Notes: generated by a model from the letters alone, not told the origin. Positions 33,504 through 42,779 are shown, numbered from the stretch's first letter. The stretch: DNA of 42,823 nucleotides from Kitasatospora humi (GCF_020907985.1 NZ_JAJJPA010000050.1:1-42823); one strand, 5' to 3'. Translations and numbers: made by a program.

Positions 33504-34718
33504 ATGAGCGCAGAAAGCAAAGTCTCGCTGCAACGCACCGCCGCGCCTGGGAGCAACGCTTCGCTGCCACGCGACGCCTCGCCCTACACCGGCCCCGACG
33601 ACCGCCGCTTCGCCCTCTGGCGGGCCGCCGACCGGATCCTCTCCGGCCCGCGACCGGTCACCCTCCACGAACGCCTGGCCGAGCTCGGCGCCGACGCCCG
33701 GGCCTGCGTCGGTCCGGCCGAACGCCCCGACTTCTACGGCGACGGCGTGGTCGCCGCCCTGGAACACCAGGTCGCCGACTTGCTCGGCAAGCCCGCAGCG
33801 GCCTTCTTCCCCACCGGCACCATGGCCCAGCAGGTGGCGCTGCGCTGCTGGGCCCGGCAGTGCGGCAGCAGCCTGGTGGCCAGTCACCCGCTGGCGCACA
33901 TCGAAACCCATGAGCGCCGCGCCTACCGCCGCCTCACCGGCCTGGACACCGTCTTCCCGACCACCGCGCCCCGGCTGCCGACCGCCGCCGAACTGCGCGC
34001 CCTGGACGAGCCCTACGGCGTGCTGCTGGTCGAACTGCCGCTGCGGGCGGCCGGCTTCGTGCTGCCCGCCTGGTCGGAGCTGCTCGAACTGACCGCGGCC
34101 GCCCGAGCCGCCGACGCCGTGGTGCACCTGGACGGCGCCCGGCTCTGGGAGGCCGCCGCCCACTACGGCCGCCCCCCGCACCAGCTGGCCGACCTGGGCG
34201 ACTCGGTCTACGTCTCGTTCTACAAGGCGCTCGGCGGGATCAGCGGCGCCGCGCTCGCCGGACCCGCGGACCTGGTCGCCGAGGCCAGGGTCTGGCGCCA
34301 CCGCTACGGCGGCCAGCTCTACCAGCAGTGGCCAGCGGTGCTCTCCGCCCGCGCCGCGCTCGGCCGCGAGCTGCCCCGGCTGCCCGGCTACCTGGCGCAG
34401 GCCGGGGTGCTGGCCGACGGGCTGCGCCGGGTGATCCGCGCGGTGCCCGGCGCCCGGATCCACCCCGACCCGCCGCACACCCACCAGTTCCAGCTCTGGC
34501 TGCCGCATCCGCCGGAACTGCTCGCCGAGGCCGGGCTGCGGCACTGCGCCCGCACCGGTGACGGGCTCTTCGGTTCCTGGTGGACCGGCCCGCTGCCCGG
34601 CCTGTCGATGACCGAACTGACCGCGCTGGCGCCCGCGCTGGCCTGGACCGCCGAGCAGGTGGCCGAGTCGGCCGGCGGCTTCCTGGCCGAGGTCGACCGG
34701 CTCGCCGCCGCCGGATAG
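33504..34718 (+). CDS. PLP-dependent beta-eliminating lyase / threonine-aldolase-like enzyme
   Basis: The 404-residue fold-type I PLP enzyme has FFPTGTMAQQVALR (phosphate-cup region), HLDGARLWEAA with Asp210 for the pyridine nitrogen, and VSFYKALGGISGAAL with Lys241 as the Schiff-base lysine. This pattern matches low-specificity L-threonine aldolases and related beta-eliminating lyases. The long N-terminus and a lack of nearby pathway genes leave the substrate open. ATG at 33504 is preceded directly by GAGGG, so the true start could be slightly different. Confidence 0.82.
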   Translation: MSAESKVSLQRTAAPGSNASLPRDASPYTGPDDRRFALWRAADRILSGPRPVTLHERLAELGADARACVGPAERPDFYGDGVVAALEHQVADLLGKPAAAFFPTGTMAQQVALRCWARQCGSSLVASHPLAHIETHERRAYRRLTGLDTVFPTTAPRLPTAAELRALDEPYGVLLVELPLRAAGFVLPAWSELLELTAAARAADAVVHLDGARLWEAAAHYGRPPHQLADLGDSVYVSFYKALGGISGAALAGPADLVAEARVWRHRYGGQLYQQWPAVLSARAALGRELPRLPGYLAQAGVLADGLRRVIRAVPGARIHPDPPHTHQFQLWLPHPPELLAEAGLRHCARTGDGLFGSWWTGPLPGLSMTELTALAPALAWTAEQVAESAGGFLAEVDRLAAAG

Positions 34719-34735
34719 CGCGCCCGGGGGTGCGC

Positions 34736-34760
34736 TTGACGGTCGAAGGTACATCGTCAA
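34736..34760. promoter_or_regulatory. TTGACG/CGTCAA dyad before the Trypco2-NACHT operon
   Basis: TTGACG and CGTCAA are exact arms 13 nt apart, 67 nt before the GTG at 34827. TTGACG also fits a -35, but the -10 at the right distance is poor. A second TTGACGTC lies at about 34799. Confidence 0.4.
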
Positions 34761-34826
34761 CCCTGGTGATCCGTCGCCGAACCGTGGGTATCAAGCCAAT
34801 TGACGTCGGGTCAGCAGGGGGAACGA

Positions 34827-35153
34827 GTGAGCGAGCAGCAGCCGCAGATCGAACTCGCCGAGGCGGTCGAGGCCGTCCGCCGCGAGGTGGCCGCGGCCGC
34901 CGAACGGGCCGCCGGCGAGCGGTTCAGGTTCGAGGTCGGCACCGTGGAGCTGGAGTTCTCCGTCGAGTTGCGCCGGGACGCGCGGGCCGACGGCAAGGTC
35001 CGCGCCTGGGTGCTGTCGGCCGGCGTCGAGGCGGGCGCCGCGCAGACCCGGGCCCACCGGGTGACCGTCACCCTCACTCCCCTGGACACCGTCACTGGCG
35101 GGAACGTGCTGGTCGGCAATGACGACCTGGGCAGCCGCGAGGGCTTCCATTGA
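34827..35153 (+). CDS. Trypco2 (trypsin-co-occurring domain 2) protein
   Basis: This 108-residue single-domain protein opens with a charged helix (LAEAVEAVRREVAAAAERAAGE). Beta strands follow (FRFEVGTVELEFSVELRRD, HRVTVTLTPLD). This is the layout of Trypco2, a small domain known to co-occur with trypsin-like and NACHT/AP-ATPase conflict proteins. Its job is unknown; sensor, inhibitor and protease-substrate roles have all been considered likely for such partners. GTG at 34827 has AGGGGGA upstream. Its TGA stop overlaps the TTG start of the next gene, so stoichiometric expression is expected. Confidence 0.85.
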   Translation: MSEQQPQIELAEAVEAVRREVAAAAERAAGERFRFEVGTVELEFSVELRRDARADGKVRAWVLSAGVEAGAAQTRAHRVTVTLTPLDTVTGGNVLVGNDDLGSREGFH

Positions 35154-38100
35154 GCCTGGTGGCCCAGCGGATCGCGGCCGTCCGGGCCGTCGGTCAGGGC
35201 AGCGGGGTGCTGCTCTCCGGCCGAGTGGTGCTGACCGCCGCCCATCTGCTGGCTCCTCGACGGGCCGGGACGGCCGCGCCGGGGGTGATCGAGGCCGCCG
35301 TGCCGGGCGGACGCGGCTGGATGCGCTGCACTCCGCTGTGGCTCTCGGCCGAGGCCGACGTCGCCGTGCTGCTTGCCGCCGGCGACCTGGTCAGGCCCGA
35401 GATCGCCGCCGACTTCGGGGAACTGCGCTGGGGCCGGATCGACGACCTGGAACCGGTGCCGCTCTGCCACGCGATCGGCTACCCGGCGGCCGGCCGGGAG
35501 GACGGCGGAGTACTGCGCAGCCACCAACTGGTCGGCACCCTGGCCCCCGCGACCGGTCTCGGCACCAGCCGGCACGTGCTGGCCACCCAGCACCAGCCAC
35601 CCGGCCCGGTCACCGGCGCGGACTCGCCGTGGTCCGGGATGTCCGGCGCCCCGGTGGTCTTCAACAACCTGCTGCTCGGCCTCGCCACCGCCGACGTGGC
35701 ACCGGGCGTCTGGCACCACTCCCAACTCGGCCTGGTGCTACTTGCCCCGCTGCTGGCCGACCCGGACTTCACCGCACTGCTCGCCCGCCGGCTGCCGGCC
35801 CCGATCCGGGTCCAGGGCATCGACCAACGCGAGCGCCAGGACGCCGAGTTCGAGGAGGAGTACGCCCGCAGCATCCGGCGCGAGCACGGCCGACTGAAGA
35901 TCTTCGGGCTACCGCAGCCACTGCGCTGGGACCTCGGCACCGCCTACCTGAGCCTGCAAGCCCTCAAGGTGACGGAGCGTCAGCCGAACGCCGAGCGCAC
36001 CCCCGGCACCGGCGAACCGCTGCTCGACCGCACCGGACGGCGCGGCCGGGTGGAGAGCCTGCTCAAGGACCGCCGCCGGGTGCTGCTGCGCGGCCAGGCC
36101 GGCTCCGGCAAGACCACCCTGCTGCAGTGGCTGGCCGTCAACGCCGTCTCCGGCGGCCTGGTCGGCGAACTCGCCGAACTCAACTACCGGGTGCCGTTCC
36201 TGCTGCGGCTGCGCACCATGTTCCAACTGCGCAACCTGCAACCGCGCCCCGCCGAGTTCCTCGCCATGGACCGCAGCCCGGTCGCCGCCGACCAACCCCC
36301 GGGCTGGGCCGACCGCCTGTTCACCGCCGGCCGGGCCATCCTGCTGGTCGACGGCCTGGACGAGATCCCGCAGGAGAACCGGGACGAGGCCGGCGAATGG
36401 CTGGCCGACCTGCTGGAGCTCTACCCCAACTGCTTCACCCTGGTCACCGTGCGCCCCACCGGCGTTCCCGCCGACTGGCTGCACCGCCAGCGGTTCGAGG
36501 AGCTGATGCTCTGCCCGATGGACGAGTGGGACCGCAGCCGCTTCGTGGAGCGCTGGCACCAGGCCGCCCTCGCCGCCGAACGGGACGCCACCGACGATCC
36601 CACCCCTGCCGAACTCGCCGCCCTGGAGGGACGGTTCCGAGAGATGACGGACGCGCTGCGGCGCGCCCTGCGGCAGTCCCCGGAGCTCGACCTGCTCACC
36701 GACAGCCCGCTGCTCTGCGCCATGATCTGCGCCCTGCACCGGGAGTGGGAGGGTGGACTGCCCGAACGCAAGATGGAGGTCTACGAGTCGGCCCTCGACA
36801 TGCTGCTGCTCCGCCGCGACAAGCAGCGCCGGATCGCCGCCCTGCCGGAGGGCCGCCAGCTCGGCCGCGAGGAGCAACTCGCCCTGCTGCAGCGGATGGC
36901 GGCCTGGCTGGTGCTCAACGGCCAGCACGAGGGCGACCACGAGGACGCGCTGCGGCAGATCGAACAGGTGCTGCCGAGCCTGCCCGCGGCCCGTGGCAGC
37001 CTCGGCGCCGAGCAGGTGCTGCGCCACCTGGTGGAACGCACCGGACTGCTCACCGAAACCAGCGTCGCCACCTTCGAGTTCGTCCACCGCACCTTCCAGG
37101 ACTACCTGGCCGCCCGGGAGTTCATGGAGGACCGGGACTTCGGGCTGCTGGCCGGCCGCGCCGCCGACGAGCAGTGGGCCGACGTGGTCCGGATGGCCGT
37201 CGGCCACTGCTCGCACCGCGACCGCGCCGTGCTGCTGCGCCGCCTGCTGGCCGCCGCCAGTGCCGGCCCGCAGGCCCGCGCCGCCCGCTGGATCCGGCTG
37301 ATCGCCGCCGGCTGCCTGCCCTACGCCTCGGTGCTGGACGAGACCGTCCGCGCCGAGGTGCTGGCCCAACTGCGCCCGATGCTGCAGATGTTCCCGCGCG
37401 AGGAGGAGGCCACCTACGAGCCGCGCGAATGGCAGGCGCTCTACGCGGTCGGCGAGGACCTGCTGCCGCTGCTCACCCCCGACACCGATCTGCCGCTCTG
37501 GCTGGTCGTCCGGCTGCTGGAGCGGATGGGCGGCCCGGAGGCGCTGGACCGGCTGGTCGCGATCAACGCCAGGATCGCCGCCGAGCAGGGCGGACAGCCG
37601 GCGCTGGCCTCCCGCGAGGTGCTGGCCCGGGCCTACCAGCAGGCCGGCGACCTGGCGCAGGCGATCCCCGCACTGGAGCAACTGGTCACACTGTCCGAGC
37701 AGTTGATGGGCCAGGGGCATCCGGACACGTTCGCCGCGCGGCTGCGGCTGGCCGACGCCTACCTGGAGTCCGGCGCGCTGGCCGGCGCGCTGCCCCGCTA
37801 CGAGCAGCTGCTGGCCGACGCCGAGGCCCGGGCCGCCGCCGTCGACCTGCTGGAGATCCGCAGCCGGCTGGGCGCCGCCTACCTGGAGGCCGGTGCGCTC
37901 GGCCGGGCGCTGCCGCTGTTCGAGCGCCTGATCGCCGAGGCCGAGGAACTCAAGGGCCGGGACAGCCCCGAGGCGCTGGCCGCCCGCGGCCGGCTCGGCG
38001 CCGCACAGCGCGACGCGGGCCAACTGGCCAAGGCGATCACCAACTTCGAGTGGCTGCTGATGGATGCCGAGCGCGCCCTCGGCGAGGACCACCCGGACAC

Positions 38101-38809
38101 CCTGGTGATAAGGATCGACGCCGCCGCCGCGCAGGCCGAGGCCGGCGACCTGACCCGGGCCATCCCGGCGTTGGAGCAGATCCAGGCGGACTCGGCCCGC
38201 GAGCTCGGCGAGCACTACCCGACCACGCTGACCGCCGCACTGCGGCTGGCCAACGCCTATGCCGAGGCGGGTGACCTGTTCAAGGCCGTGCCGATCCTGG
38301 AGGCGGTGGACCAGGCCCGCACCCGGCTGTTCGGCGAGGACCACCCGGCCACCTTCACCGCCCGCCGCCACCTCGCGGTCGCCTACCTCGGCCAGGGCGA
38401 GCACGGGTTGGCGCTCGGCCTGCTGGAGGCCACCCTGGAGCGGGCCCACCGGGCGCTCGGCGAACGCCATCCGGAGCCGCTGTCGCTGCGGCACGAGCTC
38501 GGGGTGGCGCAGCGGGTCGGCGGCGAGCCGCGGCGCGCCGTCGACCTGCTCTCCCGGGTGCTCGGCGACCGCTGGGTGCTGCTCGGCGAGCGCCACCCCG
38601 ACACCCTGCGCACCCGGCACCAGCTGGCACTGGCCTACTGGGCGGCCGAGGACCCCAGGCAGGCCACCGAACTGGCCGGGCGCACCCTGGCGTTGTGCGA
38701 GACCCATCTCAGCCCGGACCATCCGCTGACGCTGGCGGTGCGGGAAAGCCTGGACCCGGCGAACCGGCAGGCCCACCCGGTCCGCCGTCGGCCGCGCAGC
38801 AGCCCTTAG
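35150..38809 (+). CDS. Trypsin-NACHT-TPR protein (NLR-like conflict protease)
   Basis: This is a 1,219-residue three-part protein. A trypsin-like domain (about 1-215) has a complete triad: His32 in TAAHLL, Asp70 in ADVAV, Ser165 in GMSGAP. The NACHT ATPase (about 295-660) has Walker A GQAGSGKT (315-322), Walker B ILLVDGLDE (397-405), sensor Arg in TVRP (near 435) and the family motif EFVHRTFQDYLAA (near 642). From about 815 to the end are TPR-like repeats of about 42 residues with GxxHPDT-type turns. By analogy with NLRs, the TPRs should sense a trigger, NACHT oligomerises, and the protease is the effector. TTG at 35150 overlaps the Trypco2 stop (TTGA). The trigger and the proteolytic target are unknown. 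Confidence 0.92.
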   Translation: MSLVAQRIAAVRAVGQGSGVLLSGRVVLTAAHLLAPRRAGTAAPGVIEAAVPGGRGWMRCTPLWLSAEADVAVLLAAGDLVRPEIAADFGELRWGRIDDLEPVPLCHAIGYPAAGREDGGVLRSHQLVGTLAPATGLGTSRHVLATQHQPPGPVTGADSPWSGMSGAPVVFNNLLLGLATADVAPGVWHHSQLGLVLLAPLLADPDFTALLARRLPAPIRVQGIDQRERQDAEFEEEYARSIRREHGRLKIFGLPQPLRWDLGTAYLSLQALKVTERQPNAERTPGTGEPLLDRTGRRGRVESLLKDRRRVLLRGQAGSGKTTLLQWLAVNAVSGGLVGELAELNYRVPFLLRLRTMFQLRNLQPRPAEFLAMDRSPVAADQPPGWADRLFTAGRAILLVDGLDEIPQENRDEAGEWLADLLELYPNCFTLVTVRPTGVPADWLHRQRFEELMLCPMDEWDRSRFVERWHQAALAAERDATDDPTPAELAALEGRFREMTDALRRALRQSPELDLLTDSPLLCAMICALHREWEGGLPERKMEVYESALDMLLLRRDKQRRIAALPEGRQLGREEQLALLQRMAAWLVLNGQHEGDHEDALRQIEQVLPSLPAARGSLGAEQVLRHLVERTGLLTETSVATFEFVHRTFQDYLAAREFMEDRDFGLLAGRAADEQWADVVRMAVGHCSHRDRAVLLRRLLAAASAGPQARAARWIRLIAAGCLPYASVLDETVRAEVLAQLRPMLQMFPREEEATYEPREWQALYAVGEDLLPLLTPDTDLPLWLVVRLLERMGGPEALDRLVAINARIAAEQGGQPALASREVLARAYQQAGDLAQAIPALEQLVTLSEQLMGQGHPDTFAARLRLADAYLESGALAGALPRYEQLLADAEARAAAVDLLEIRSRLGAAYLEAGALGRALPLFERLIAEAEELKGRDSPEALAARGRLGAAQRDAGQLAKAITNFEWLLMDAERALGEDHPDTLVIRIDAAAAQAEAGDLTRAIPALEQIQADSARELGEHYPTTLTAALRLANAYAEAGDLFKAVPILEAVDQARTRLFGEDHPATFTARRHLAVAYLGQGEHGLALGLLEATLERAHRALGERHPEPLSLRHELGVAQRVGGEPRRAVDLLSRVLGDRWVLLGERHPDTLRTRHQLALAYWAAEDPRQATELAGRTLALCETHLSPDHPLTLAVRESLDPANRQAHPVRRRPRSSP

Positions 38810-38819
38810 CCGATGGTCG

Positions 38820-39224
38820 TCAGGAGCCGTTTGCCGAGTCGTAGTCGGCGCGTGCCGCGAGCACCTCCTCCATGTTGGCTTCCGCCCACGCCTTGATCGC
38901 CTGCATCACCGGCAGTAGGTCCAGGCCGAGCGGGGTGAGCGCGTACTCCACCCGGACCGGGACCGCCGGGGTGACGGTGCGGGAGACCAGGCCGTCGCGC
39001 TCCAGGTTGCGCAGCGTCTGGGTGAGCATCTTCTGGCTGATCCCCGCGACACGGCGGGACAGTTCGCCGAATCGCCGGGGCTGCTCGGCGAGCGCGTTGA
39101 TCAGCAGACTGGTCCACTTGTCGCTGATCCGGTCGAGGAGGTGGCGGGTCGGGCACTCGGCCACATATGCGTCGTAGCGCAGTTTGGCGTCGACGCGCTG
39201 CTGGGCGGCCGTCCTGGTGGCCAT
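38820..39224 (-). CDS. HxlR-family transcriptional regulator
   Basis: The 134-residue winged-helix regulator has the HxlR pattern: ECPTRHLLDRISDKWTSLLINAL, RRFGELSRRVAGISQKMLTQTLRNLERDGLV, then the wing VRVEYALTPLG. The conserved Cys near residue 24 can be redox-active in quinone- or aldehyde-responsive members. ATG at 39224 with GGAGAG upstream. It is divergent from an NADPH:quinone-type oxidoreductase, a common pairing, and probably represses it. Confidence 0.9.
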   Translation of the reverse strand: MATRTAAQQRVDAKLRYDAYVAECPTRHLLDRISDKWTSLLINALAEQPRRFGELSRRVAGISQKMLTQTLRNLERDGLVSRTVTPAVPVRVEYALTPLGLDLLPVMQAIKAWAEANMEEVLAARADYDSANGS

Positions 39225-39242
39225 GGTGAAGCTCTCCTGAGG

Positions 39243-39255
39243 GTGCGGTACGCAC
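39243..39255. promoter_or_regulatory. GTGCG-GTA-CGCAC dyad, HxlR operator candidate
   Basis: A perfect 13-bp dyad lies 18 nt upstream of the HxlR start. Another GGTGCGT follows at about 39261, so two half-site clusters face both promoters. Confidence 0.45.
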
Positions 39256-39335
39256 TTCGAGGTGCGTTCTTTCCGGCAGAGCGTAACTCTCCTTAGGTTA
39301 GCTGCAACAGGGCGGACGGTGACGGGAGTTCTGAC

Positions 39336-40280
39336 ATGCGCGCAGTGGTGGTGCGGGAGTTCGGCGGGCCGGGGGCGCTGACGGAGGTCGAGGTGCCGGT
39401 ACCGGCCCCCGGGCCGGGGCAGCTGCGGATCGAGGTGGCCGCGGCGGCCGTGAACCCGGTGGACGCGGCGACCAGGTCGGGGGCGCTGGCCGGGATCGGC
39501 CTGATGCCGCCGCCGGCGGGGTCAACGGTCGGCATCGGCTGGGACGTTGCCGGAACGGTGGCCGAACTGGGGCCGGGCACCTCGGGATTCGCCGTCGGTG
39601 ACCGGGTGATCGGACTGCGCGACCGGCTGGACGTGCCGCTCGGCAGCTACGCGGAGCAACTGGTGCTGGACGCCTCGGCGGTGGCCCCGCTGCCCGCCGC
39701 GCTGTCACCGGCGGCGGGGGCCACCCTGCCGCTGAACGGGCTGACGGCCGAGCAGGCGTTGGACCTGCTGGACCTGCCGGCGGGGGCGAGCCTGCTGGTC
39801 ACCGGTGCGGCGGGCGGGGTCGGCGGCTTCGCGGTCGAACTGGCGGCCCGGCAGCGGGGTTTGCGGGTGGTCGCGGTGGCGGGCGCGGCGGACCATGACG
39901 CGGTGCGGGCGCTGGGGGCCCGCTGGCTGGTGGACCGCGAGACGGGCGACTTGGCGGCGGCGGTGCGCGGGCTGGTGCCCGGCGGGGTGGACGGCGCGCT
40001 CGACGCCGCGCTGCTGGGGATCCGGGCGCTGGGCGCGGTGCGCAACCGGGGCGCCTTCGTCTCGGTGGCGGGGGACGCGCCCGTGGGGCTGCGGGGGATC
40101 CGGGTGCGAACGGTCTGGATCGCGGCCGACGGGGCGGTGCTGGGGCGGCTGGCACAGTTGGCCGCCCGTGGGGAGCTGACCCTGCGGGTGGCGGACACCC
40201 TGCCGCTGGCGGCGGCGGAGCAGGCGCACCGGCGGCTGGCGCGGGGCGGGTTGCGCGGGCGGCTGGTCCTGGTGCCCTGA
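39336..40280 (+). CDS. NADP-dependent quinone oxidoreductase-like (MDR superfamily)
   Basis: The 314-residue zinc-less medium-chain dehydrogenase has a GroES-like N-terminal half (VVREFGGPGALTEVEVPVP, VNPVDAATRSG) and a Rossmann half with LVTGAAGGVGGFAVELA. Catalytic zinc ligands of alcohol dehydrogenase are absent, as in quinone oxidoreductases. It likely reduces quinones or enals. ATG at 39336 with GACGGGAG upstream. Expression is probably controlled by the divergent HxlR protein. Confidence 0.88.
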   Translation: MRAVVVREFGGPGALTEVEVPVPAPGPGQLRIEVAAAAVNPVDAATRSGALAGIGLMPPPAGSTVGIGWDVAGTVAELGPGTSGFAVGDRVIGLRDRLDVPLGSYAEQLVLDASAVAPLPAALSPAAGATLPLNGLTAEQALDLLDLPAGASLLVTGAAGGVGGFAVELAARQRGLRVVAVAGAADHDAVRALGARWLVDRETGDLAAAVRGLVPGGVDGALDAALLGIRALGAVRNRGAFVSVAGDAPVGLRGIRVRTVWIAADGAVLGRLAQLAARGELTLRVADTLPLAAAEQAHRRLARGGLRGRLVLVP

Positions 40281-40352
40281 GTGAGGTGTTCCCGACCGGA
40301 GAGAATGGCTCCGGACGGGACTCCCGCGACTCAGAGAAGGTGAAGCCACATC

Positions 40353-41771
40353 ATGGACTTCGGCGTGCGCTGGAAGCTGCACGGTGACGGGCGCACGCCC
40401 GCGCCGGGAGCGGTGGTCCGCCCCGACGAACGGCTCTCCTGGCCCCGCACGGTGGGCCTCGGCGCCCAGCACGTGGTGGCCATGTTCGGGGCGAGCTTCG
40501 TGGCGCCGGTGCTGATGGGCCTCAACCCCAACCTCGCGATCATGATGTCCGGCGTCGCGACGGTGATCTTCCTGCTGGCGACCCGCGGCCGGGTGCCCAG
40601 CTACCTCGGCTGCTCGCTCTCCTTCGTGGGCGTCGCCGCGGTGATCCGGGCGCAGGGCGGCACCAGTGCGACGGTGACCGGCGCGGTGTTCGTGGTCGGC
40701 GTGGTGCTGTTCCTGGTGGGCCTCGCGGTCCAGCGGTTCGGGGCGCGCATCATCCACGCGGCGATGCCGCCGATCGTGACCGGTGCGGTGGTCATGCTGA
40801 TCGGCTTCAACCTCGCCCCCGTGACCGCGTCGGTCTACTGGCCGCAGGACCAGTGGACGGCGCTGCTGGTGATGCTCTTCACCGCACTGGCCGTGGTCGC
40901 CCTGCGCGGCTTCTGGTCGCGCATCGCGATCTTCCTCGGCCTGCTCTTCGGCTACGGGATCTCCTGGGCGTTCGACCGGATCTTCGGGGAGATCCACTCG
41001 GTGGACGCCAGTGGCAAGCTCACCGACCACTGGCGGCTCGACCTCTCGGGCGTCGGCAAGGCGGACTGGATCGGCCTGCCGTCCTTCCACGGCCCGTCCT
41101 TCCAGTGGTCCGCGATCCTGGTGGCGCTGCCGGTGGTGATCGCGCTGGTCGCGGAGAACGCCGGACACATCAAGGCGGTCGGTGAGATGACCGGCGACCC
41201 GCTGGACGACAAGCTGGGCACGGCGATCTCCGCCGACGGCGTCGCCTCCATGCTCTCGACCGCGGTCGGCGGCCCGCCCAACACCACGTACTCGGAGAAC
41301 ATCGGTGTGATGGCCGCCACCCGGGTCTACTCGACGGCCGCCTACTGGGCGGCCGCCGGTTTCGCGCTGCTCTTCGGCATCTGCCCCAAGTTCGGCGCGA
41401 TCGTGGCCGCGATCCCCGGCGGGGTGCTCGGCGGCATCACCGTCATCCTGTACGGCATGATCGGCCTGCTCGGTGCGCAGATCTGGAGCCGGTCCAACGT
41501 GGACCTGCGCAACCCGCTCAACCTGGTACCGGCCGCGGCGGGCATCATCATCGGCATCGGCAACGTCACCATGAAGTTCTCCAGCAACTTCAGCCTCAGC
41601 GGCATCGCGCTGGGCACGCTGGTCGTCGTCATCGGCTACCACGGGCTGCGGCTGCTCGCTCCCGCGCACCTCAAGGCCCAGGAACCGCTGTTCGACGAGG
41701 GCACCTCCTCCTACGACGAGGGCCCCTCCTCGTCCGGTGAGGCCTCATCGTCCGGCGAGGGGCGCGCCTAG
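40353..41771 (+). CDS. Uracil/xanthine permease (NCS2, UraA-like)
   Basis: The 472-residue nucleobase:H+ symporter has about 14 helices. GAQHVVAMFGASFVAPVLMG is in helix 1, the substrate glutamate is in LVAENAGHIKAVG, and the NCS2 signature is GGPPNTTYSENIGVMAATRVYS. The TTYSENIG form favours uracil over purines. A hydrophilic tail of about 25 residues contains imperfect DEGxSS/SSGEASSSGEG repeats not seen in UraA. ATG at 40353 with GAAGGTGAA upstream. Confidence 0.92.
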   Translation: MDFGVRWKLHGDGRTPAPGAVVRPDERLSWPRTVGLGAQHVVAMFGASFVAPVLMGLNPNLAIMMSGVATVIFLLATRGRVPSYLGCSLSFVGVAAVIRAQGGTSATVTGAVFVVGVVLFLVGLAVQRFGARIIHAAMPPIVTGAVVMLIGFNLAPVTASVYWPQDQWTALLVMLFTALAVVALRGFWSRIAIFLGLLFGYGISWAFDRIFGEIHSVDASGKLTDHWRLDLSGVGKADWIGLPSFHGPSFQWSAILVALPVVIALVAENAGHIKAVGEMTGDPLDDKLGTAISADGVASMLSTAVGGPPNTTYSENIGVMAATRVYSTAAYWAAAGFALLFGICPKFGAIVAAIPGGVLGGITVILYGMIGLLGAQIWSRSNVDLRNPLNLVPAAAGIIIGIGNVTMKFSSNFSLSGIALGTLVVVIGYHGLRLLAPAHLKAQEPLFDEGTSSYDEGPSSSGEASSSGEGRA

Positions 41772-41792
41772 CGGATCAGCGCCCAGCCGGTC

Positions 41793-41832
41793 GTGGCCGC
41801 CCGCGCACCCGGGTGGACGGGTGCGCGGCCAC
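41793..41832. terminator. Strong bidirectional terminator
   Basis: GTGGCCG and GCGCACCCG on the left pair with CGGGTGCGC and GGCCAC on the right around a GGTGGA loop. It lies between the converging permease and NmrA-like genes. Confidence 0.85.
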
Positions 41833-41838
41833 GTCGCG

Positions 41839-42699
41839 TCAGCCCCGGAACACCGCGGCATGGTCGGCCGCGAAGTCGGCGAAGGAGCGGGGAGCGTGCC
41901 CGGTTAGCTTCTCGACGTCGTGGGTGACCGCGCCCGCGCCGCCGCCCGCGTAGAAGGTGTAGAGCTCGATCAGGCCCTCGGCGCGCCACGGGTCCCAGCC
42001 GGCGGCCAGCATGCCGGCCAGCGCGGCCTCCGGCTCGACGGCCTGGTACGCCACCGTGCGGCCGGCCACGGCGCCCAGCTGGTCGGCGATCTCATCGTGG
42101 GTCAGCCCGGCCGGACCGGTCAGCGTGTAGACCGCGCCCTCGTGCCCGTCCGTGGTCAGCACCGCGACGGCGGCCTCCGCGACGTCCCGCGCGTCCACCC
42201 AAGAGACCGGGGCGTCCCCGGCGGCGGCCGTGAGCCGGCCGGCCTTGACCGCGGCGGCCATGCCCAGGAAGTTCTGGTGGAAGCCGTTGGGCGCCAGCAC
42301 CGTCCAGGGCAGTCCGCCGGCCTGCAGGTGGGCGTGGCCCGTCACGTGGGCGGAGAGGAAGCGCACGCCCTCGGGCTTGACCTCCACCCCGGCGGCGGCG
42401 TGCAGCACGATCCGCGGCCGCAGACCGGTGCGCACCGCGGCGTCGATGACGTTGATCTCGTGCTGCGCCATCTCGGGGTGCACGGCCACCAGCAGGTAGA
42501 TCACGTCGGCACCGGCCAGGGCGGTGTCCAGCGAGGTCGGGTCCGTGTAGTCGGCGGCCACCACCTCGACGCCCTCGTCCCATCCGGCCGGGCGCGACCC
42601 GGGGTCGCGCACCAGCGCGCGCACGCTCTCGCCGCGCTCGCGCAGCCCGCTGACGACCTTCGACCCCACGGTGCCGGTGGCACCGGTGACCACGATCAC
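41839..42699 (-). CDS. NmrA-like NAD(P)-dependent oxidoreductase
   Basis: This 286-residue atypical SDR has the NmrA/azoreductase-type start VIVVTGATGTVGSKVVSGL, then VRALVRDPG, the IYLLVAVHPEM strand and LAPNGFHQNFLG. The Tyr-xxx-Lys pair of classical SDRs is absent. Substrate unknown; members act as redox sensors or as quinone and enone reductases. GTG at 42699 with GGGGGAG at 6-nt spacing is preferred; the ATG at 42768 lies upstream of the predicted transcription start. Confidence 0.88.
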   Translation of the reverse strand: MIVVTGATGTVGSKVVSGLRERGESVRALVRDPGSRPAGWDEGVEVVAADYTDPTSLDTALAGADVIYLLVAVHPEMAQHEINVIDAAVRTGLRPRIVLHAAAGVEVKPEGVRFLSAHVTGHAHLQAGGLPWTVLAPNGFHQNFLGMAAAVKAGRLTAAAGDAPVSWVDARDVAEAAVAVLTTDGHEGAVYTLTGPAGLTHDEIADQLGAVAGRTVAYQAVEPEAALAGMLAAGWDPWRAEGLIELYTFYAGGGAGAVTHDVEKLTGHAPRSFADFAADHAAVFRG

Positions 42700-42750
42700 G
42701 GATGTCTCCCCCGCTCGTACCGGCGACTGACCTGATGAGCAGTCAACCAG

Positions 42751-42779
42751 ACTATCACAGCGAGCCATTGGATGATCAA
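42751..42779 (-). promoter_or_regulatory. Promoter of the NmrA-like gene
   Basis: On the minus strand TTGATC (42779-42774), a 17-nt spacer and GATAGT (42756-42751) form a good -35/-10 pair, placing the start near 42744. This supports the GTG at 42699. Confidence 0.6.

Noticed and set aside
32236..34760. Long minus-strand frames over the M23 and PLP-enzyme region
   Set aside because: Ala/Arg/Gly-rich shadows of the real genes with no domain beyond the M23 part.
35119..38274. 1,051-residue alternative frame over the NACHT gene
   Set aside because: Arg/Pro/Gly shadow; all motifs lie in the 35150 frame.
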